Positions 51,232 to 60,680 of a stretch of DNA of 64,000 nucleotides are shown piece by piece. Position numbers and translations under genes: made by a program. Under the pieces are notes generated by a model. That model was not told the DNA's origin, ran no database searches, and saw only the letters and a program-made list of their open reading frames with translations. Every line of letters begins with the position of its first letter. Within the stretch, counting starts at the first letter, position 1. The stretch is from Saccharomycopsis malanga (lineage: Eukaryota; Ascomycota; Saccharomycetes; Ascoideales; Saccharomycopsidaceae). Where the stretch lies: positions 1,178,001-1,242,000 of the forward strand of contig CP025323.1 of assembly GCA_004014935.1 (NCBI GenBank), given 5' to 3'.

Positions 51232-51987
51232 TTACTTGGCAGGCCAGCTAACATCTCGATGCATAGTAGCCAAGTGGAAGTCTCTTGAAGCAACTAATCC
51301 TTTTTCCAAATCTTTACTGTCAACACCACTGTCATCCGCCACTTTCACAAGCTCAGTCTTGTCTTTGACAAAACCCAACTTGGCATAGTATCCTACCAAA
51401 TCATGTTCTACAATAACTACGGCAACTAGTCTCTTTACTCCTCCAGCGCCCTGGAGGTCTCGAAGCAACAACTCTAACATTAAGCTGCCTGTGTATGGAT
51501 AATGTGATGTGAAAGCTGTGATGATTAAACTGTCAGTGTCCTGTGGTTCCTCTTTAGGCTTTATTGCAATGGTCCCAATTGTTCGGTTCACCATTTCCGA
51601 AGTATATTCAAACTTCTCATCGCAAACAACCATCTGAATATCTTTCACAGTACTTGTATCCCACCATTTGGCCTTGTTCTGTTCTGCTATAAACGCATTC
51701 AGCCCGATTAGAAGATATATCACTGATCCTTTTGCTACAAGCCCAAGATCTTGCAAAAAGCTCTCTGGACTACGAACTCGTGGACTCTGAATAATATTGT
51801 ATTTGAACCGCGGCATATTGTATCCTTTATTCACAATCTCCATTAGCGTTGTCAAGTTTTGACATTTCGCTTTACTGTCTCCTTCAATAAGATCCTTTGG
51901 TATCTTGAGTAAAAAGGGAATATCCCTGTCAGTATCTTCAATTTGCTCCACTGTCATTTCACTATGACACTTGATAGTAAATTTCAT
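51232..51987 (-). CDS. GNAT-like acetyltransferase-fold protein, uncharacterised
   Basis: Product of 251 aa. I do not recognise a named orthologue. The C-terminal half has features of the GNAT fold: an MVNRTIGTIAIKP strand that could be the substrate-side beta strand, YTGSLMLELLLRDLQGAGGVKRL as the acetyl-CoA helix region, and VVIVEHDLVGYYAKLGFV, the classic xxxYYxKLGF motif of motif B. The usual Q/RxxGxG/A pyrophosphate loop is not obvious. The N-terminal half lacks a signature. A weak N-acetyltransferase of unknown substrate is the best guess. The frame extends two codons to a TTG; ATG 51987 is used. It starts 59 bp from the tRNA-Glu gene. Confidence 0.6.
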   Translation of the reverse strand: MKFTIKCHSEMTVEQIEDTDRDIPFLLKIPKDLIEGDSKAKCQNLTTLMEIVNKGYNMPRFKYNIIQSPRVRSPESFLQDLGLVAKGSVIYLLIGLNAFIAEQNKAKWWDTSTVKDIQMVVCDEKFEYTSEMVNRTIGTIAIKPKEEPQDTDSLIITAFTSHYPYTGSLMLELLLRDLQGAGGVKRLVAVVIVEHDLVGYYAKLGFVKDKTELVKVADDSGVDSKDLEKGLVASRDFHLATMHRDVSWPAK

Positions 51988-52045
51988 CAACACCTGTTGG
52001 CTTCTTTTCTCATATATAGTTTAATGGATCATAAATAAAAAAAAA

Positions 52046-52117
52046 TTCCGATACCGGGAGTCGAACCCGGGTCTGCTCGGTGAAAGCGAACCGTGCTAGC
52101 CGTTACACTATATCGGA
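52046..52117 (-). tRNA. tRNA-Glu (UUC)
   Basis: 72 nt. The minus strand starts TCCGATATAGTGTAACGGCT and ends GGTTCGACTCCCGGTATCGGA plus discriminator A. The acceptor stem pairs 7/7. Anticodon stem GTTCG/CGAGC encloses loop CTTTCAC with anticodon TTC. An oligo-T terminator follows (the A-run at 52036-52045 on the plus strand). No intron. Confidence 0.97.
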
Positions 52118-52169
52118 TGTGATATGAATGTTTTTGTTTTACGAATCCCTATAATTACGATAGCAGGTC

Positions 52170-52265
52170 TAAATAATATATTTCAAGCCCAGTACTTATC
52201 AGTTTCGTAAAAAGCAGTGAGTAAAAGTGTCGTCTTGGGAATCAAACCTTTTGGCCCAGTGGCAG
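52170..52265 (-). mobile_element. SINE-like element copy S10, internally deleted
   Basis: On the minus strand a head remnant (CCACTGGGCCAAAAGG), GGTTTGATTCCC (B box), CACTTTTACTCACTGC, then a jump to the 3' end (CGAAACTGATAAGTACTGGG, GAAATATATTATT). The body between is missing. It sits between tRNA-Glu and tRNA-Ile. Confidence 0.6.
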
Positions 52266-52305
52266 AACTAAATATGTAATTATATATAAAAATAACAAAA
52301 ATAAA

Positions 52306-52401
52306 TGGTCCCTAGCAGGATCGAACTGCTGATCTTGGCGTAACATTGCTCGTAAGAGCTGAATATTAGCACCACGCCTTAACCAACTGGGCCAAGGGAC
52401 C
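52306..52401 (-). tRNA. tRNA-Ile (AAU), intron of about 22 nt
   Basis: 96 nt including intron. The minus strand starts GGTCCCTTGGCCCAGTTGG and ends GTTCGATCCTGCTAGGGACC plus discriminator A. Anticodon stem TGGTG/CGCCA; loop CTAATA with anticodon AAT at 34-36. The intron after position 37 is TTCAGCTCTTACGAGCAATG plus two T, and can form a GCTC/GAGC hairpin. It ends in an A/T-rich terminator. A near-identical copy lies at 53079-53174. Confidence 0.95.
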
Positions 52402-53078
52402 TGTTTTTCATGCTGCATTCTGAAATATCAAGCCATAACTTTTACATCGTAGCGAAGAGCAACAAGACGATTGTCTGGGTGAAATCATAAAGATCGCCGT
52501 TACTCTATTGAGGTTGTAGATGAAAAAATAAAAAAAATTTGAAAAGTATACAAGTCCATGCAAAATAGTCAAAGAGTGAAAATTTTTTCATGCGCCTATC
52601 GATGTAGGGATATCCGTGTGATATCATTAATAATAGATAGTGATAAATTGTCAAAATGAATAATGATAGTCATTGAGTCAAGCAGTTATTAAGTTTTAGT
52701 AAGATAGTATAGTTACTTGCAAGTACTGTTTCTTATTGTGTGGATAAGGTCAGGATCAGTTTTCATCTTCTGATTCTCTATTGTTTTGTTTACTACTCTG
52801 CACTTTAACTTTCTCTTGTTGATCTATTATATTTGTCTGTATAGACTCTCTACATGATTTTATATATTAAATGTGTAAATGCTCAACCTCTATTTTGTTT
52901 TTTAGATATATTTATCCGCTTTTTGTGAAACTCTCTGAGAAGCCCTCAACTCCGCAGTAAATAAAACATTTTCATAAAGTGCAACCAACTCTAGTGATAT
53001 ATAATTATACAGCACCTTTTTATAGTCAGGAAACCTTCAAAACGACAACAATAAAAAAAATTGTGACAAAAATATAAA

Positions 53079-53174
53079 TGGTCCCTAGCAGGATCGAACT
53101 GCTGATCTTGGCGTAACATTGCTCGTAAGAGCTGTATATTAGCACCACGCCTTAACCAACTGGGCCAAGGGACC
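53079..53174 (-). tRNA. tRNA-Ile (AAU), second copy, intron of about 22 nt
   Basis: The mature part is identical to the copy at 52306-52401; the intron differs by a single base (TAC versus TTC after the anticodon loop). The T-run terminator lies on the low-coordinate side. The 5' end of this tRNA overlaps the last 23 bases of a possible small open frame (53152-53343). Confidence 0.95.
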
Positions 53175-53343
53175 GTTTTTTGACAAAAAAAATTACAAGT
53201 ACTGTTATGCCTGTTAGTACATTGACCATGTAATATAAAATATAGTTCAATTTTGATCCCATAGTTTGAATACCTGAAGTTTTTATAGAACTATTGTTAA
53301 GTTGTGACTGCATGGCTGTTAATAATTTGCCCGATTTACCCAT
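53152..53343 (-). CDS. Possible small membrane protein overlapping tRNA-Ile
   Basis: A 63-aa frame starting MGKSGKLLTAMQSQLNNSS with one convincing hydrophobic span (YILYYMVNVLTGITVLVIFF) and a basic end (VKKRS). The last seven codons and the stop fall inside the tRNA-Ile gene on the same strand. The pattern resembles a tail-anchored or single-span protein, but I recognise no family. It could be chance, or the last exon of a spliced gene whose other exons I could not find. Confidence 0.25.
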   Translation of the reverse strand: MGKSGKLLTAMQSQLNNSSIKTSGIQTMGSKLNYILYYMVNVLTGITVLVIFFVKKRSLGPVG

Positions 53344-53985
53344 GAAGCGTTTCGTAAGCACACAGGGCAAAGTTATAAATCATTAACATACTCAATAAGA
53401 AAAAAGAGGTCCATTTGAAGCCATGCAGAATAACAGCGATTAATAAATATTTGTATGGATGTGAGATATATCTCAAGAAAAATTATTAAAAAAGGAAGTG
53501 TATACTCGGATAACGCGTAGTTTTTCTATAAATCATATAGAGTATCTTTAAACTTTGAAGTTTTTAAAGCATGCTTATTAAATATCAAGTCTGATTAATG
53601 GACTTTGGATATTATAAGAAGCATAGTAAAGCAAGTTCATTGCTTTTCAGTACTGGGGCAAAATTTTATATGTTAATGCTTGAGATTCATAATACTTTCA
53701 GTCAGAGAAACTAAAAAGTTAATCAGTGCAACACTTTTGTATACTCTTTTCGATTTGTAGATTATGAAGAAGAATGTTCGTTCATATGTGACCATCCACG
53801 AGGAAATGGTACAACAATGGCTACAAAAGGTAGATCAATCCAAAAGCGAAAGTTACTACAATTAGTAAAAAGCTTTCTCTCAACCTCAAAGATTTTACGA
53901 TATCCAATTCTTTGCTTTCCTATTTTGGAAAGTTAGTAAATATACAATACAACTAGTATCGTCTGGATCAGGATAAAAAGATGAA

Positions 53986-54246
53986 TGTATCATTGGTGGT
54001 AAACATCTGTATGCTTCTAGTGCTATGGTTTGATTGATTAGCTGCATTAAACTCCTTATCCATGTTTACTCTATCTACAATACTCAAACTATTGGCATTT
54101 CCTATTTTCGAGTCTACACAGTGAAGTAGAACTTCTGATTACCTTTTACAGGTACTGTACCGTTCTAAGTCCCATTTAAGACTCTATTTAGTAAGCTATC
54201 ATTATCGTTTTATTCAGTCTTTGTTCAATACAAATCCATCTTAACA
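53986..54246 (-). mobile_element. Solo-LTR remnant (family L), copy 3
   Basis: A fossil LTR of 261 bp, in reverse: starts TGTTAAGATGGATTTGTATT, includes GTGTAGACTCGAAAATAGG and ends ACCACCAATGATACA. It aligns with copies 1 and 2. The flanks do not show a clear duplication. A degraded segment at 53895-53985 next to it has a partner at 40491-40560. Confidence 0.65.
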
Positions 54247-54495
54247 TTATATAGACAAGCAATTTTAGATATTACTCCGTGTAGTAAGATTACTACTGAG
54301 ATTCTGGCTGAGGCAGCTTCTAGCAATCTGTTTACATATTAACTAGGTCAGTACTGAAGACTCACTTGGACAGACTTGGCAAGGTGATTATATGGCCCCT
54401 ATGAATGTAAAGGTATAAAAAAATCACAAAATGTATTCAAATGGATTATCGAAAGGTAAATCTATAAATAAAGATAAATGTATGCAATTCAGCCT

Positions 54496-54632
54496 CAAAA
54501 AAAGACCTAACTTGTCCAAAAGTGAAAAGATAATGATCAACAGGATATGATTGGGTCTTATCAAGACCCTTTAGACATAGCGCGTATATACGAAACTGAT
54601 ATATAGTGGGCTCAAAATATATGATATTATAG
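54496..54632 (+). mobile_element. SINE-like element copy S11, internally deleted
   Basis: A spacer unit (AAAAAAAGACCTAACTTG) joins directly to the 3' third: GATTGGGTCTTATCAAGACC, TTAGACATAGCGCGTATATA, GAAACTGATATATAGTGGGC and ATATATGATATTATAG. The B box and central body are missing. It ends about 27 bp from tRNA-Lys. Confidence 0.65.
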
Positions 54633-54658
54633 TTTACAAGCTTACAATAAAAAAAAAA

Positions 54659-54739
54659 AGCCCAACGCGGGGCTCGAACCCGCAACCTTTCGATACCACT
54701 CATAAGAGTCGAATGCACTACCGATTGTGCTAGCTAGGC
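54659..54739 (-). tRNA. tRNA-Lys (CUU), 8-nt intron
   Basis: 81 nt. The minus strand begins GCCTAGCTAGCACAATCGG and ends GGGTTCGAGCCCCGCGTTGG plus GCT. Acceptor GCCTAGC/GTTGGGC (with G-U pairs), anticodon stem TTCGA/TCGAA, loop CTCTTA...A with anticodon CTT. An 8-nt intron (TGAGTGGT) follows position 37. A strong oligo-T terminator is present (A-run 54649-54659 on the plus strand). Confidence 0.93.
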
Positions 54740-55323
54740 AACTTTTCCCGTTGCGCCAAAATTTTTTCCCTATCCTCTATTTATCGCATGTTTCACGTAT
54801 TACAATGCACATGGCTCATAACCAATACTTGAAGAAGGATGGATGCATGTTACTTGGCGCCTGATGATGCAAGATAATGTCATAACCCGCATAACCGTTA
54901 CAGACCGTTCTAGCTGGACAGTTTGAAGACTGACAGTTAATGGGAAAAACGTGCATAAATGCAGTAAAAAGCAAAAAAAGACTCACGTTGACATGGGCGG
55001 CCGAATAGGTTATGCAAAAAGCATCAGAAACGTGCATAATAGCTTCAAAACCAGGTTGAGGGCTATCAGGATGGCTATAGCCGTGCGTGAAGGTTCCGAA
55101 AGGTTCCGAAAGCTTTGTAATACCCTTTTTTTTTTTTAGTTTTTACAAGGTAAAGTGTGTCAAACAAGGAATCAATCCGGTGATTTGGTTCTGGAGATAT
55201 GATTTTGACGGATTTGATAGCGGAGGATCTATTTCTGGCCAAACACCGGCGTGTGAGTGCGTGCATGAATGCAACGCAAATGCAACGTAATGCAAAGGCA
55301 AAGGCAAAGGCAATGTACAAGAC

Positions 55324-55405
55324 ATTCGGCCGAATTTCAAAAGGCCGAAAATAATATCTCCGCAGTTACCCTACCGGCTCGGGTGGCGGAGATAGCGGGC
55401 CCGCT
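55324..55405 (+). promoter_or_regulatory. Cluster of CGG palindromes in the SNQ2 promoter
   Basis: Within 82 bp: ATTCGGCCGAAT (55324-55335), inverted arms TATCTCCGC (55355-55363) and GCGGAGATA (55386-55394), and AGCGGGCCCGCT (55394-55405). CTCGGAG follows directly. GGTTCCGAAA is directly repeated near 55093-55112, and TCCGTTTTT lies at 55559-55567. Paired CGG triplets are typical binding sites of Zn2Cys6 factors, the class (Pdr1, Yrr1, Tac1, Mrr1) that controls PDR pumps. A TATA-like TATATAAT is at 55535-55542. Confidence 0.6.
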
Positions 55406-55600
55406 GCTCGGAGATGCCCAAAAGGGGAGATTGCTGGCCTTAGTAATACAATTTAACTGACTAAGTCTTACTTTTTGTTTTTTTTTTTTTTTTGTTTTGT
55501 TTCCATAAGAAATACGAGAACAAAAAATCAGCATTATATAATACGAGTGGTTCCGCCACTCCGTTTTTGCTCTAGTCTTTGCTAAACCGTGATTAACAAA

Positions 55601-58600
55601 ATGTCCGCAATGGGAGAGGACTTAAAGAATTCACAGACTTCGGAGCTGTTTTCGGAAGAGCTTCATTCCTTTGACGAGAGACACGTTACGCATACTGGTG
55701 CGGCTACCGGTACGGCTACCGGCGCGGAACCGGATGACGAGGTTACGACTTTATCCCGGATTGCGAGCAACATGGACCGGAATGACCAGAACAATGTGTT
55801 AAACCGGCTCGGGACAGTGTCGCGGCGGCTTTCGAACATGACGTCGCGTGACACGTTTACTATAGACCCTACTGACTTTGATCTTGCAGCGCTCCTTCAG
55901 AGCTTTTTGAAGAATGCGGACCGGAGCAATCTTAAGCTCCGGCTGACGGGCGTTGTTCTTAAGGACGTTGCGACTATTGGTGTGGACCAGTCTGCGACGT
56001 TTGCGCCGACGTTTGGCAAGATGCTCAACATTCCGGGGAACATTGCGGAAGCGATCCGGACCCGGGGGGCCAAACCGACTCGCCGGATTTTAAACAAGGT
56101 TAGTGCGGTTGTCCGCGCCGGTGAGATGTGCCTTGTGCTCGGCAAGCCGGGTGCCGGGTGCTCGACGTTGCTCAAAACCATTGCAGGAGAAGGTTTGGAT
56201 CAGTATGTGGGTACTGAAGGATGCGTCTCATTTGATGGTGTTATGCAGGACGAGTTGCTCAAGACGTCCAAGAATGATGTCATTTACAATCCGGAATTGG
56301 ACGTGCATTTCCCGCACTTGACTGTTGAGCAAACCTTAAATTTTGCAGTAGGATGCAAGGTTCCAAAGACGCGTGTCAACTCGGTCAACAAGGACGTTTC
56401 CGTGGATCAGTACGTCAAATTCAAAACCGACATGTTGGCTACCATTTTCGGGCTTAGACATACATACAAAACCAAGGTCGGAAACGATTTTGTTAGAGGT
56501 GTTTCCGGAGGCGAAAGAAAGAGAGTTTCCATTGCAGAAGCCCTTGCAGCCGATGCAAAGGTATACTGCTGGGATAACGCAACACGTGGGTTGGACGCAT
56601 CTACTGCATTGGAATATGCGTCTGCTCTACGCGTCCTCACAAATTTGCTAAACGCAACCAATTTCGTAACCATCTACCAGGCATCGGAAAACATCTACAA
56701 AAAGTTTGATAAGGTGTTGGTTTTATACGAAGGCAGACAGATCTATTTTGGTCATGTGGACCGCGCTAAGGCCTACTTTGAAACCATGGGTTTTGAATGT
56801 CCTTTGCGTCAAGTGACCCCGGAGTTTTTAACTGCCATTACAGATCCAAACGGACGGTTCCCACGTGCCGGATGGGAAAAGAAGGTTCCATACAGTCCTG
56901 CAGAATTTGAGGCATACTGGCATGCGTCTGCAGAATATGCAGAGTTGCAGAAGGAGATTGAAGAGTATGAAAAGAGCATCAATGCTGCAGAAACAAAGCG
57001 TCTTTTCCATGAGTCTTCGGCGTTAGAGAAAAGCAAAGTCAAATCTAAGTATACAGTAAGCTATTTTCAACAATTAAAGTTGAATTTTATTAGAAGTTAT
57101 CAAGTTTCTGTGGGTGATTTTACTTATCTTGCCACGCAGATTGTTGCAGATGTCATTCAAGCTTTGATCACAGGGTCCTTGTACTGGAACACGCCTAACA
57201 GTACAGATGGCGCGTTTTCCCGCGGTGGTATATTGTTCTTTTGCATATTGTATTATGCATTGTCTGGTATTGCTTCAATCTCTAACTTGTACAGCAAACG
57301 GCCTATTTTATTGAAGCAAAAAGGGTACTCGTTCTACAGACCTTCCACAGAGTTTATCTCGTCTTTTTGCGTTGACGCCATGTTCAAACTCATTGGTATT
57401 ACCTGTTTTGTTATTCTTGTTTTCTTTTTATCCAACTTGCGTCGCACTGCAGGCCACTTTTTCATTGTCTATCTCTTTGTTATCATATGCTCGTTGACCA
57501 TGAATGCAAGTTTCCTGGCCATTGCATTGCTTAGTCCTACGTTACCTGCAGCTAATGCATTTGCAGGTGTTACCATTTTGGGAAGTGTCATGTACAGTTG
57601 TTTTATGATTCAGTTGCCTTCTATGCATCCATGGTTCAAATGGATCAATTATTTGAACACTGTGCGTTATGGTTTTGAATCTATGATGGGCAGCGAGTTT
57701 CATAAAGTTAATATGGAATGTTCCACGTTGGTTCCATCTGGACCAGGTTACGAAAACGTTGACATTGCCAACCAAGCATGTGCATTTACAGGTTCGGTTG
57801 CTGGTCAACGCACAGTTTCGGGCGACAGATACTTGCGTCTTGCATTTTCCTACAGATTCTCGCATCTTTGGCGCAATTTCGGCATAATCATTGGCTTTTT
57901 GGTGTTTTTCATGTTTGTTTGTTCAGTTGCAGCTGAGTTCATCAAGACAGACAAGGCGGGCTTTGACGTTTTGCTTTTCAAAAAGAATGCAGCTACAATC
58001 AAGACCGTGCAGGAGAAGCGCAGACAGATGCGTGGTGATGACGCAGAGAAAGGCGACAGCGAGTCTTCTGTTGTGCAGGACATTGATGCAGGCGAAAAGG
58101 AAAAAGATGTGGAAGACGTGTTCCAAAGCTTAGGAAGTAATGACGTGTTCCTTTGGCAAAATGTTAACTATGATGTCACATTGAAGGATGGTACAGTAAG
58201 ACGTCTTTTAAACAATGTGCAGGGTTACGTCAAACCAGGAACTTTAACCGCTCTTATGGGCGAATCAGGTGCAGGAAAGACTACATTGTTGAATACATTA
58301 TCTCAAAGAATTGATACAGGAGTGATTACAGGGGACATGTTGGTGAACGGACAACCACTCAGCGTTTCGTTTCAAAGAAAGACAGGTTATGTACAGCAAC
58401 AGGACGTGCATTTTGCAGAATTGACTGTACGTGAGTCGCTTCGTTTTGCCGCACAGTTGCGTAGATCCAGATCGGTTCCGGATGAGGAAAAGTTTGCATA
58501 TGTCGAAAAGATTATTTCCATTTTGGACATGCATACATATGCAGATGCAATTGTTGGTAACCCTGGTTACGGATTGAATGTGGAGCAGCGTAAAAAGTTA

Positions 58601-60106
58601 TCTATTGGTGTTGAATTGGTATCCAAACCTTCCTTGTTGCTATTTTTGGATGAGCCAACATCTGGTCTTGATTCGCAATCGTCATGGGCGATTGTGAAGT
58701 TGTTACGGGATTTGGCGAATGCAGGACAAGCCATTTTATGTACGATCCATCAGCCTTCTGCAGTGTTGTTCGAGGAATTTGACAGATTGTTGCTATTGAA
58801 AAAGGGCGGTTACACAGTCTATTTTGGGGACATTGGTGACCATTCCAAGACGTTGCTAAACTATTTTGAGAAGAGCGGCGCAAGAAAATGTTTGGATCAC
58901 GAGAACCCTGCAGAATACATCTTGGAGTCGATAGGTGCAGGTGCGACAGCTTCGGTGAAGGAAGATTGGGGTGAGATTTGGTTGCAGTCTGCAGAATGCA
59001 ATGCAACCACGCAGGAAATCTCACAGCTTATCAAGGACACCAGCGCACTGCATTCTGAGGACAATGATCCGGAATTGAAGAGAAAATATATCACGCCATA
59101 TTGGTATCAGTTTATGCTTGTGAACCGCAGAGTTGCTGTACAGTTTTGGAGAGATCCAACATATCTTATGGCAAAAATGATGTTGTTTATCAATGCAGGC
59201 ATTTTCATAGGGTTTACATTCTGGGATGCAGGACGCAGCATCATTGGCATGCAGAATGCAATGTTTTCCATCTTCTTGTCTATTGTTGTGTCTGCACCTT
59301 TGATCAACCAGATACAGAGCCGTGCATTGCAGTCGCGTGAAGTGTTTGAGGTGCGTGAATCTAAATCAAATACATACCATTGGTCCAACTTGTTGCTTGC
59401 CCAATTCCTTAATGAGATACCCTACCATCTTGTGTTTTCCACCATCTTCTTCATCGCTCTCTACTTCCCTGTGCATCGAAACTACGACTCCTTCAGTATC
59501 GGCTCCTACTACTTGTTTTATGTGGTCATGTTCCAACTCTACTACGTCTCCTTCGGTCTTTGGATCATTTACATGGCTCCTAACCTCCCATCTGCAGCTG
59601 TGTTGGTCTCGTTGTGTCTTGCCTTTATGATCTCTTTTTGCGGGGTGGTGCAACCCCCTAATTTGATGCCTGGTTTCTGGACTTTTATGTGGAAAGTGTC
59701 TCCTTATACTTATTTTGTCCAGAACTTTCTTTCTTTGTCTCTCCACAACTTGAAAGTCAAATGTAAACCTGTCGAATTGACCGTCTTGTCTCCTCCTTCT
59801 GGCCAGACTTGCCAACAGTATCTTGGGCCTTTGCTCAAGCGTGCCGGCGGTTATTTGGTAGACCCTTCTGCCACTGCTTCCTGCCAGTATTGCGCCTACA
59901 CCACTGGTGACCAGTATTTGAAGACAAAACTCATCAGCTTTAGTTATCTTTGGAGAAACTTTGGCTTTATGTGGGTATATGTAGGTTTCAACGTCTTTGC
60001 TATGGTCTTTTGTTATTATCTCTTTAGAATCAGAGGCGTCAGCGCTCCTGATTTCAAGAGTTTGACTGACAAGTTTAAGCGTAAGAAATCCAAATCGACT
60101 GTTTGA
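55601..60106 (+). CDS. SNQ2: PDR-type ABC multidrug exporter Snq2
   Basis: Product of 1501 aa, the same length as S. cerevisiae Snq2, a plasma-membrane full-size ABCG pump for 4-NQO, azoles and other toxins. Reverse half order: NBD1 with Walker A GKPGAGCS (about 181-188) and signature VSGGERKR (about 304); a six-span domain; NBD2 with GESGAGKT (887-894), signature LNVEQRKKLS (about 992) and DEPTSGLDSQ; a second six-span domain. As in all PDR pumps, NBD1 has Cys for the Walker A Lys and NBD2 a degenerate LNVEQ signature. GITGDMLVNG-, MPGFWTFMWKVSPYTYFVQN- and VRGVSGGERKRVSIAEALAA-like blocks match Snq2, not Cdr1. The first about 180 codons are GC-rich with CGG, GCG and ACG codons, unlike the rest. 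The frame extends to a GTG; ATG 55601 is used. Confidence 0.95.
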   Translation: MSAMGEDLKNSQTSELFSEELHSFDERHVTHTGAATGTATGAEPDDEVTTLSRIASNMDRNDQNNVLNRLGTVSRRLSNMTSRDTFTIDPTDFDLAALLQSFLKNADRSNLKLRLTGVVLKDVATIGVDQSATFAPTFGKMLNIPGNIAEAIRTRGAKPTRRILNKVSAVVRAGEMCLVLGKPGAGCSTLLKTIAGEGLDQYVGTEGCVSFDGVMQDELLKTSKNDVIYNPELDVHFPHLTVEQTLNFAVGCKVPKTRVNSVNKDVSVDQYVKFKTDMLATIFGLRHTYKTKVGNDFVRGVSGGERKRVSIAEALAADAKVYCWDNATRGLDASTALEYASALRVLTNLLNATNFVTIYQASENIYKKFDKVLVLYEGRQIYFGHVDRAKAYFETMGFECPLRQVTPEFLTAITDPNGRFPRAGWEKKVPYSPAEFEAYWHASAEYAELQKEIEEYEKSINAAETKRLFHESSALEKSKVKSKYTVSYFQQLKLNFIRSYQVSVGDFTYLATQIVADVIQALITGSLYWNTPNSTDGAFSRGGILFFCILYYALSGIASISNLYSKRPILLKQKGYSFYRPSTEFISSFCVDAMFKLIGITCFVILVFFLSNLRRTAGHFFIVYLFVIICSLTMNASFLAIALLSPTLPAANAFAGVTILGSVMYSCFMIQLPSMHPWFKWINYLNTVRYGFESMMGSEFHKVNMECSTLVPSGPGYENVDIANQACAFTGSVAGQRTVSGDRYLRLAFSYRFSHLWRNFGIIIGFLVFFMFVCSVAAEFIKTDKAGFDVLLFKKNAATIKTVQEKRRQMRGDDAEKGDSESSVVQDIDAGEKEKDVEDVFQSLGSNDVFLWQNVNYDVTLKDGTVRRLLNNVQGYVKPGTLTALMGESGAGKTTLLNTLSQRIDTGVITGDMLVNGQPLSVSFQRKTGYVQQQDVHFAELTVRESLRFAAQLRRSRSVPDEEKFAYVEKIISILDMHTYADAIVGNPGYGLNVEQRKKLSIGVELVSKPSLLLFLDEPTSGLDSQSSWAIVKLLRDLANAGQAILCTIHQPSAVLFEEFDRLLLLKKGGYTVYFGDIGDHSKTLLNYFEKSGARKCLDHENPAEYILESIGAGATASVKEDWGEIWLQSAECNATTQEISQLIKDTSALHSEDNDPELKRKYITPYWYQFMLVNRRVAVQFWRDPTYLMAKMMLFINAGIFIGFTFWDAGRSIIGMQNAMFSIFLSIVVSAPLINQIQSRALQSREVFEVRESKSNTYHWSNLLLAQFLNEIPYHLVFSTIFFIALYFPVHRNYDSFSIGSYYLFYVVMFQLYYVSFGLWIIYMAPNLPSAAVLVSLCLAFMISFCGVVQPPNLMPGFWTFMWKVSPYTYFVQNFLSLSLHNLKVKCKPVELTVLSPPSGQTCQQYLGPLLKRAGGYLVDPSATASCQYCAYTTGDQYLKTKLISFSYLWRNFGFMWVYVGFNVFAMVFCYYLFRIRGVSAPDFKSLTDKFKRKKSKSTV

Positions 60107-60465
60107 TTTGTTTGTTTAGCGTTATGTACATATTGAATTGTTTAGTGTGCTTAATATAATTAATTATTACTGTATTTGTTTGTGAGTTTCCCCTTTATCA
60201 ATATACTATTTAGGTGGTGATCTGTGTTGTAGGAATTGAGCGGCTTCTCTTTTGGTGCCTATGAAGGTTGTTCGAACGGTGCCCAAGTGTTTAATACATA
60301 ATACTCAGTTTCCATTGTGGGCTGGAAATATAAGGTAACTAATACTACTCTATTTTGTACAATAAATAACAATAACAATAATTATATTTCGTTTATTAGA
60401 CAACTAAATAATTACTACTGCATTTGATTCAGTTCGTTACATTAAATAATAAGTATTACTCAAAT
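60107..60465. other. SNQ2 3' region
   Basis: AT-rich. GTGGGCTGGAAATATAAGG at 60318-60336 may be one more worn SINE-like tail. No gene. Confidence 0.35.
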
Positions 60466-60600
60466 AAAAAAGACCTAACAGGAACACGGGTGAGAATATT
60501 ATTATGGAAATTATTGGGCTTTACCAAGTCCCCTTAGGCATAGCGCATATATACGAAACTGATATGTACTGGGCTTGAAATATATGATATTATTATTAAT
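60466..60600 (+). mobile_element. SINE-like element copy S12, internally deleted
   Basis: Spacer unit AAAAAAGACCTAACAGGAAC with the start of the B-box region (ACACGGGTG), then a jump to TTATTGGGCTTTACCAAGTC, TTAGGCATAGCGCATATATA, GAAACTGATATGTACTGGGC and a well-kept tail (TTGAAATATATGATATTATT). Low divergence at the 3' end suggests a fairly young copy. Confidence 0.7.
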
Positions 60601-60680
60601 ACTTATTTAGTCTCATAGACAAATCAATTCAAGGCGTAGTATCTTTTATCAATTACCCATAACCCTTTTATTTTTGCCCA

